Shown here in pieces: positions 1-6,209 of a DNA stretch of 10,000 bases (position 1 is its first letter; each line of letters opens with the position of its first letter). The notes under the pieces were generated by a model. It saw nothing but the letters and a program-made list of their open reading frames with translations. It did not search any database and was not told the origin of the DNA. The translations under genes and the position numbers were made by a program. The DNA is from Eimeria necatrix. Lineage: Eukaryota > Apicomplexa > Conoidasida > Eucoccidiorida > Eimeriidae. The stretch is from the NCBI RefSeq assembly GCF_000499385.1, contig NW_013654295.1, forward strand, positions 1-10,000, read 5' to 3'.

Positions 1-11
1 TTTGGGATTTG

Positions 12-60
12 CCTAAACCCTAAACCCTAAACCCTAAACCCTAAACCCTAAACCCTAAAC
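12..60 (+). repeat. Telomere-like array, CCCTAAA on + strand
   Basis: About seven AAACCCT units. It directly follows Rpn8 exon 3 in the sense of transcription, so it probably belongs to the third intron. Confidence 0.97.
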
Positions 61-147
61 GCCAAGCAACGCCAAAACAATTCGTTGCATGCCATTCGTC
101 TCCAACAACTTCCCCCAATACGCACCCCACAACTCGCCGACTCGTCC
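61..147 (-). CDS. RPN8: Rpn8 exon 3 (MPN domain, continuing)
   Basis: Starts after acceptor GCGGCAG (ends at 148). The first two bases complete Gly with the last base of exon 2, then TSRRVVGCVLGEVV and so on. The 3' end is uncertain: the donor may be GTTTAG at 60, the first bases of the array, or GTTGCT at 70, since family members have a conserved AVPF near here where this frame gives GVAW. Confidence 0.82.
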
Positions 148-599
148 CTGCCGCAAACCCTAAACCCTAAACCCTAACCCTTGGAGTCACTGAAAGCCAC
201 ACGGGGCACGTTGCACAGTCGAGTCTCATCCCTAGTAAACCCTAATTTCCTTTGGTGCTGCTGCTCAGGAAAATTGAAATTATCTAGGGTTTAGGGTTTA
301 GCGTCAGCAGGCAACGAGGGTTTAGGGTTTAGGGTTTAGGGTTTAGGGTTTAGGACGCACCTTTTGCTATGCGGTTGAAGTGGTCCACGACCGACAGCAA
401 AACTATTGGATGAACAACCACCTGCACGAGTGCAGCAATCCCCTAAACCCTAAACCCTAAACCCTAAACCCTACTTCCCAAACCCTAAACCCTAAACCCT
501 AAACCCTAAACCCTAAACCCTGCTCACCACTTTCTTTGTGAGCATCCCCGCAACAGCGGAGTAGCTGGAGAGACAGTCTGCCGCCTCGTTGCCGGCCAT
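61..599 (-). CDS. RPN8: 26S proteasome lid subunit Rpn8/PSMD7, 5' part (three exons, continues left of window)
   Basis: Spliced gene on the minus strand: exons 599-528, 421-361 and 147-61. Seen: the joined product starts MAGNEAADCL, then TKKV, VVVHPIVLLSVVDHFNRIAK, GTSRRVVGCVLGEVV and GDEWHATNCFGVAW. Known: the run VVVHPxVLLSVVDHFNRI followed about five residues later by RVVGxxLG is the hallmark start of the MPN domain of Rpn8 (PSMD7), the non-catalytic MPN partner of the deubiquitinase Rpn11 in the 19S lid. Intron phases agree (phase 0, then phase 1 with G|GG giving Gly), and donors GTGAGC and GTGCGT and acceptors GTGCAG and GGCAG are good. The ATG at 599 has A at -3 and G at +4. The rest of the MPN domain and the C-terminal helices lie outside. 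Both introns hold heptamer arrays. The identity is firm; the end of exon 3 is not. Confidence 0.9.
155..354 (-). repeat. Rpn8 intron 2 with opposed telomere-like arrays
   Basis: The intron runs from 360 to 148. It contains CCCTAAA units at 155-180 and TTTAGGG units at 283-300 and 318-354 (+ strand), so opposed arrays could pair within one pre-mRNA. The 100-base island between them (181-283) is open in one + frame but is not needed by the protein. Confidence 0.9.
361..421 (-). CDS. RPN8: Rpn8 exon 2 (MPN signature)
   Basis: Starts after acceptor GTGCAG (427-422) and ends at 361 before donor GTGCGT (360-355). Encodes VVVHPIVLLSVVDHFNRIAK plus one base. This is the most conserved stretch of Rpn8 and fixes the strand and frame. 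Confidence 0.92.
441..521 (+). repeat. Telomere-like array in Rpn8 intron 1
   Basis: CCCTAAA units at 441-473 and 480-521, split by a short TACTTCCCA interruption. The array makes up about three quarters of the 106-nt intron (527-422). Confidence 0.95.
528..599 (-). CDS. RPN8: Rpn8 exon 1 (start codon, 24 codons)
   Basis: Begins with ATG (599-597) in strong context and ends with ACAAAGAAAGTG before donor GTGAGC at 527. Joining in phase 0 to exon 2 gives TKKV then VVVHP. Using GTGGTG as donor instead would remove one Val. A CTG run ending in CAG lies 10 nt upstream of the ATG. Confidence 0.82.
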
Positions 600-609
600 C
601 TTCGTTAAC

Positions 610-610
610 T

Positions 611-641
<31 letters not shown>

Positions 642-645
642 CAAT

Positions 646-676
<31 letters not shown>

Positions 677-687
677 CAGCAGCAGCG
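610..687 (+). repeat. CAG triplet run upstream of Rpn8
   Basis: Interrupted (CAG)n with CAA and TAG variants. On the Rpn8 strand it is a CTG run ending CTGCAG then TTAACGAAG and ATG, so it may be the 3' end of a 5'UTR intron, as in the CTG-CAG acceptors of the neighbouring gene. Confidence 0.9.
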
Positions 688-737
688 CATGCAACAGCAC
701 AGTGCTCTACATACACAGCGAGCCTGCGAGAGAGAGA

Positions 738-812
738 GGGTTTAGGGTTTAGGTTTCGGATTCGGAGTTCGCATCCTAGGGTTTAGGGTTTAGGGTTTAG
801 GGTTTAGGGTTT
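738..812 (+). repeat. Telomere-like arrays, TTTAGGG
   Basis: A short block at 738-753 and a longer one at 777-812, separated by a 23-base island. Confidence 0.93.
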
Positions 813-850
813 GGCGCAGCGCTGTTGAGCAAGCAGCAGGTCACCGGTGT

Positions 851-861
851 CTGCTGCTGCT

Positions 862-892
<31 letters not shown>

Positions 893-1072
893 TTGCTGCT
901 GCTCACCGGAGCCTTCTCCCGCGCAGCTTGGCAGTAGAAACTGCAGCAGCAACTGCTGGAGTAGCTGCAGCAGCAGCAGCAGGAATCCGTGGAGCTGCAG
1001 TTACTGCAGCAGCAGCAGCAGCAGCAGCAGCAGCTGTCTGTCCGCTGCTAGCGAGCTAGATGCTGCAGCAGC
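851..1072. repeat. CTG/CAG runs with orientation switches
   Basis: (CTG)4 at 851-862 turns directly into (CAG)n at 863-888, a perfect local inverted repeat. Further CAG runs follow around 940-985 and 1005-1034. The ORFs here on either strand are explained by the triplet composition alone. Confidence 0.9.
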
Positions 1073-1106
1073 AAAAAGGGTTTAGGAATTTCCAGCCGAA
1101 AGAAAA

Positions 1107-1280
1107 AGATATTTGCTGCTGCTGCTGGGAACAGACAGCAGCAGCAGCAGCAGCATGCAGCAGCAGCAGCAGCAGCACCTGCAGCAGATGAGGGCAGAGA
1201 GCAGCAAGCTGCTGCAGAATTAACACATAGTAGAAGCTAGCCTTATTGTTATGCAGTGCAGCAGCAGCAGCAGCAGCAAA

Positions 1281-1314
<34 letters not shown>

Positions 1315-1356
1315 CAGCCGACGAGGAGCCACGTAGCCTACTGGGGGCCCCAGGGA

Positions 1357-1407
<51 letters not shown>

Positions 1408-1415
1408 ATTTATTT
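1107..1415. repeat. CAG and CTG runs
   Basis: CAG blocks at about 1136-1175 and 1258-1313 and a CTG block at about 1358-1407, followed by an AT-rich island (TATTTATTTAATTTATTT) at 1408-1425. No supported gene. Confidence 0.88.
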
Positions 1416-1505
1416 AATTTATTTAAAGAAGCATCAACACAGCAGCAAAATGAAGACAAAACATTAGCGCCGAATCTAATTGCTGCTGCAGGCCAAACCC
1501 TCTGG

Positions 1506-1507
<2 letters not shown>

Positions 1508-1576
<69 letters not shown>
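1508..1576 (+). repeat. Longest uninterrupted CTG run
   Basis: Roughly 22 or 23 consecutive CTG triplets without variants. This is the purest triplet tract in the window and a likely site of length variation. Confidence 0.93.
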
Positions 1577-1703
1577 ACTGCTTCATTCGCACTAGTGCTG
1601 CAGACACTGCTGCAGCAGCCACGGCAGCAGCAGCAGCAGCGGCAGCACACACGAAGCGCTGCGGTGCAAGCGCAGCAGCTAAACCTTGTGGCTCAATCTC
1701 TAG

Positions 1704-1759
1704 ACCCTAAACCCTAAACCCTAAACCCTAAACCCTAAACCCTAAACCCTAAACCGTAA
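1704..1759 (+). repeat. Telomere-like array, CCCTAAA
   Basis: About eight units; the last degrades to AAACCGTAAA. Confidence 0.96.
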
Positions 1760-1833
1760 ATCCTTACTGGAACGCGATGGGAGCCAACGAGTGGTTGGCT
1801 CGTGTCCGCTCCATTGACGGCTTTGGGTCTAGA

Positions 1834-1868
1834 GTTTAGGGTTTAGGGTTTAGGGTTTAGGGTTTAGG
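1834..1868 (+). repeat. Telomere-like array, TTTAGGG
   Basis: About five units. With the CCCTAAA array at 1901-1944 it brackets a 30-base island. Confidence 0.95.
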
Positions 1869-1900
1869 TCTTACTGAGCTGCTAGATGGCTGCAGGCCTC

Positions 1901-1944
1901 AAACCCTAAACCCCCAAACCCTAAACCCTAAACCCTAAACCCTA
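1901..1944 (+). repeat. Telomere-like array abutting the start codon of the actin-related gene
   Basis: CCCTAAA units with one CCCCCAAACC variant. The array ends in CCCTA and the ATG at 1945 follows at once. A TAA of the array (1936-1938) is the in-frame stop upstream of that ATG. Confidence 0.94.
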
Positions 1945-2033
1945 ATGCTGGAGGCTTCGTCTTTAAGAGGCGCCCTGAGCGGCGCAGCACCCGAAGTTGA
2001 CCGTCAAACCATTGTGGTAGAAGTTGGCTGCAG
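1945..2033 (+). CDS. ARP exon 1 (start codon, phosphate loop 1 beginning)
   Basis: ATG 1945, then MLEASSLRGALS..., VDRQTIVVEVGC, ending CAG before donor GTGAGG at 2034 (phase 2). In-frame TAA at 1936 excludes a longer exon. The start context is weak, so an upstream coding exon is not fully excluded. Confidence 0.82.
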
Positions 2034-2148
2034 GTGAGGGTTTAGGGTTTAGGGTTTAGGGTTTAGGGTTTAGGGTTTGGGGGAGGGTTGTCTCTAGGCA
2101 CATACGCTGTTGCTGAGGTGCTCAGTGCTGCTACTGCTGCTATTGCTT

Positions 2149-2180
<32 letters not shown>

Positions 2181-2206
2181 TCCCTTGCCACTAATAAGTC
2201 TGCAAC

Positions 2207-2250
<44 letters not shown>

Positions 2251-2599
2251 AGTGAGGTGCGCGTTGGCTTCGCTGGTTTGCTGCATGCTGCTTGTCGCTT
2301 GCCGGCCTTTGTTTCGCGGGTGCCTTGTGGCAGCAGCTGCAAGGTAAACCCTAAACCCTAAACCCTAAACCCTAAACCCTAAACCCTAGGTTGCGGGCCC
2401 CAGCTCTGAATGCACGGCTGTCTCTTTCAATTATTCGACTCCGCGTGGCTGCACTGCTGGGATTTAGGGTTTGGAATAACCGGTTTAGGGTTTAGGGTTT
2501 AGGGTTTAGGGTTTAGAATTTAGGGTTTAGGGTTTAGGGTTTAGGATTGCAGAGCGTGAATGTGCTGCAGACGCTTTTTGGCTGGGAGGCCTTTGACGC

Positions 2600-2666
<67 letters not shown>

Positions 2667-3023
2667 TACTGCCCTGTCTTTGCTGCTCATCCTGCGCACT
2701 GCGCCAGCAGCGGCGGCTCTTTAGATTTGCTGCTGCTGGTGCTCGATGAAGCTCTCGACAGAGTGAGGGTTTAGGGTTTAGGGTTTAGGGTTTAGGGTTT
2801 AGGGTTTAGGGTTTAGGGTGTAGGGTTTGAGGCTGAGATCTATGAGGGTTTAGCGCGCAGGATCTAGAGTTTGGGGCCTGGGGTTTAGGCTCAGACTTTT
2901 AAGGGTCTACGGCTGAGGGTTTAGGGTTTAGGGTTTAGGGTTTAGGGTTTAGGGTTTAGGTTTGAACTAAGAAGACAGAGGCGTCGGCTGCTTATGCGCT
3001 GCAGGCTCTACGAGATGCACCTC

Positions 3024-3068
<45 letters not shown>

Positions 3069-3854
3069 GCTGCTGCAGCGACTGCAACCTGCTGCTGCTG
3101 CTGGCGCTGCCAGGAGAGCCTCAGCTCGTTTCGCTGCTTCTCCGTTGGGCTTTTGAACAGCGGCGATTTAAACGTGAGGTTTAGGGTTTAGGGTTTAGGG
3201 TTTAGGGTTTAGGGTTTAGGGTTTAGGGTTTAGCACCTGAGTTGACGAGTCTGCTGTTGCAGCTAGCAGTAGCTGAAATCTAGCACAAAAGCTGCACAAT
3301 TAAGCAAACAGGGGTTTAGGGTTTGTGGCTGAGGGTTTAGGGTTTAGGGTTTAGGGTTTAGGGTTTAGGGTTTAGGGTTTGTTGCAGGCGTCAAACTGAT
3401 GACCAGCGAGCGAATGGCAGTTTACTCCCATTTGCCTTTGTTGCCTGACCTTTGCTCTCAGCAAGGTGAGTCCGTAAACCCTAAACCCTAAACCCTAAAC
3501 CCTAAACCCTAAACCCTAAACCCTCGGCGGAAAACGGCGAGCCCCGCATTGTAGTCCTTCAGCTGCGCGTGGCAGTATCAAACCAAAACCCTAATTGGAA
3601 ACCCTAAACTCCACCGCCTAAACGCTCCAGCTTGATCCGTAAGTAGGGTTTAGGGTTTAGGGTTTAGGGTTTAGGGTTTAGGGTTTAGGGTTTGCTGCAG
3701 GAGCCTTGGTGGTGGACATCGGCGAGGGGGGTTTGAGGGTTTGTCCAGTCGAGGGTTTATCTCTTTCCCCAATTTCATTTTGCAGAACTTCAACTCGCAG
3801 CGGCGCGCAGCTGCTGTCGGAGTTGCTGCTGCTGCACCTCAGGAAGCAAACTGT

Positions 3855-3891
<37 letters not shown>

Positions 3892-3995
3892 CCTGCTGCT
3901 GCTGCTGCTGCTGCGGTGGCGCGTGGTGGAGGGGGCGCTGCAGTGAAACAAGAGCCGAATGGCTGCGAAGCAGCAGAGGACGCCCTGCAGCAGCT

Positions 3996-4036
<41 letters not shown>

Positions 4037-6158
4037 TAGCAGCAGCAGCAGCAGCGGCTGCTGCAGCAGCAGGACATGCTTTCGGGGCAGGGGGCGGCCG
4101 CTGGGGTCCGCAGTCTCTTGACTGGAGAGATTTGACAAGATACAAAGAGACCCAGTGCTACGTTAGGTATGAACGAGTGTTTAGGGTTTAGGGTTTAGGG
4201 TTTAGGGTTTAGGGTTTAGGGTTTAGGGTTTAACCGCTTGGCTGTAGGAGCCTCGGCGAGCACAGGGTCATTTCAGGGTTTCATGCCGAGGGTTTAGGGC
4301 TCACGTATAGACTGCAAGGCTTTTACTGAGGGTTTAGGGTTTAGGGTTTAGGGTTTAGGGCTTAGGGTTTAGGGTTTAGGGTTTGGAAGTGTGAGTGCAT
4401 GTGCAGCTTAGACCCTGCTCTGGACCTGCACTTTTACCGAAACCACCGACAGCTGAAGCCTCTTTTTACCTGTAGCGAGTAAACCCTAAACCCTAAACCC
4501 TAAACCCTAAACCCTAAACCCTAACTTCCCTGTCTAGGACCTACGCCCTTACACAGCGGCCCGAGGTGGCTCGAGGATAAGGGTTTTGCGCGCAGCCTTC
4601 AGGGCTTCGGGTTCCAAGGGTTTAGGACTTGGAGCTTAGGGTTTAGGGTTTAGGGTTTAGGGTTTAGGGTTTAGGGTTTAGGGTTTAGGGTTTAGGGTTT
4701 AGGTACCACTGCGAGAATAGTGACTGCGAAGGCCTCCAGGTGGCGCTTCACGAGGGGCAGTTTGGAAGACAGCGCAGCCAAACGTGGCGCGGTACTACGC
4801 GGACGCGAACGTAAACCGCCCGAGGCAGTATTGGGATTATTTAGGGTTTAGGGTTTAGGGTTTAGGGTTTTAGGGTTTAGGGTTTAGGGTTTAGGGTTTA
4901 GGGTTTAGGGGGGTTTAGGGTTTAGGGTTTAGGGTTTAGGGTTTAGGGTTTAGGGTTTAGGGTTTAGGGTTTAGGGTTTATGCAGGGCGCGGGAAACACC
5001 CCCGCGTTGGTGAACAGTTTGTTGACTTCGCTGTGCAACATTTCGCCCTTCTTTAGGGTTTAGGGTTTAGGGTTTAGGGTTTTAGGGTTTAGGGTTTAGG
5101 GTTTAGGGTTTAGGGTTTAGACCACTGCGAGAATAGTGACTGCGAAGGCCTCCAGGTGGCGCTTCACGAGGGGCAGTTTGGAAGACAGCGCAGCCAAACG
5201 TGGCGCGGTACTACGCGGACGCGAACGTAAACCGCCCGAGGCAGTATTGGGATTAGTGGTCTGCAGCGGGTCCGTGGTGCAGCCTTGGTCGGAGACATTT
5301 TTGATTCCAGAAATATTTTTCTCTTCTCAGCTTTTGCCCGATTCAAATTTAGCTGCAATTGCCCCCAGCATGGACGTAAACCCTAAACCCTAAACCCTAA
5401 ACCCTAAACCCTAAACCCTCGTTTGCAGTCCCTGCGAAATCGAAGCCTGCCTCTTGGGGGCCTTGTTGAGGCGCTGGCAGCGAGAGGCATCCCTTAGCGC
5501 CGTTTAGCGTTTAGTATCCCGAGTTCAGGGTTTAGGGTTTAGGGTTTAGGGTTTAGGGTTTAGGGTTTAGGGTTTAGGGTTTAGGGTTTGCGCGCAGCAC
5601 AGCAGCATCAGCGAGTTGGTGCTGCAGTGCTTCCGAAGATCTTCTGTCTGCGAAAGAGAGGGATGGTTAAAAAGAATTTGTTTAGTTGGAGGAACTTCGC
5701 AGCTGCCTCACTTCGCCCGCAGGCAAACCCTAAACCCTAAACCCTAAACCCTAAACCCTAAACCCTAGGGGCTAAACCCTAGGCGCTGCGCGCGACGCGC
5801 TGGGCGCACCGTGGAGGGCTGGCCTAAACCCTAAACCCTAAACCCTAGCGTTATTCGCTAAGCCCTGGGCGCGAGGGCGGAGGGCTGGCTCCAAACCCTA
5901 AACCCTAAACCCTAAACCCTAAACCCTAGGGTTTGGACTGCCGCTGCTGCAGGCTGGAAATGGATTTGCTGCGCTCCTGGAGAGAATCTGCTGGCGCTTA
6001 TTACAATGTCAAAGACCAAATAGAGTGCGCCAAACCCTAAACCCTAAACCCTAAACCCTAAACCCTCAACAGCCGTGGCGCCCAGCAGAGGACTCCCGTG
6101 TCCAGGCGCTCCAGGCTAGGCTCTAAAGAAGCAGTGGTTCTTGTTTTGCTGCTGCTGT

Positions 6159-6209
<51 letters not shown>

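Larger units (their letters stand above)
600..1944. other. Divergent intergenic region, repeat-rich, no gene resolved
   Basis: Lies between the start codons of Rpn8 (minus) and the actin-related gene (plus), so it should hold both promoters. It is mostly CAG/CTG runs and heptamer arrays, with unique islands at 1087-1116, 1217-1250, 1322-1357, 1408-1500 and 1763-1833. Several islands are open in two or three frames. 1763-1833 reads well on both strands (for example YWNAMGANEWLARVRSIDGF on plus), and the minus strand has a GTAAGG donor near 1772. I could not tie any of these to a protein family, so they may be untranslated exons, coding exons of a small gene, or neither. Confidence 0.6.

Noticed and set aside
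1..60. True chromosome end or subtelomere
   Set aside because: Arrays occur across the whole window in both orientations, are short (about 4-20 units) and lie in introns of housekeeping genes. A terminal telomere would be long and one-directional.
12..180. CRISPR array
   Set aside because: Heptamer tandem arrays with no spacer-repeat alternation, in a eukaryotic intron-bearing genome.
353..436. Plus-strand exon reading RTFCYAVEVVHDRQQNYW
   Set aside because: Looks coding, but it is the antisense shadow of the Rpn8 MPN signature on minus.
1948..2033. Minus-strand exon reading NFYHNGLTVNFG after CACCTGCAG
   Set aside because: Antisense of ARP exon 1; no partner exon in phase and no family match.
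2094..2342. Minus-strand exon with Gln and Ser runs and a GTATGT donor
   Set aside because: Open and well bordered, but it overlaps ARP exon 2 (GFAGLLHAACRLPAF), whose family match and phases are much stronger.
3785..4121. Separate exon from the strong TTTTGCAG acceptor at 3784, reading NFNSQRRAAAVGVA
   Set aside because: That frame gives long Cys runs, while the collinear frame from 3701 keeps actin order on both sides of the acceptor.
4811..5330. Intron from AAC|GTAAAC (near 5227) to TTCTCAG (5330) within exon 10
   Set aside because: It would remove SGSVVQPWSETFLIPEIFF, which matches the actin family with exact spacing, and the phases do not agree in that frame.
5495..5497. TAG as the stop codon of the actin-related gene, with LPLGGLVEALAARGIP as its end
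   Set aside because: Splicing at CTT|GTTGAG (5465) joins GGL to HSSISELVLQC and restores the actin order through the adenosine loop to the WLSRSQFE end at 6641.
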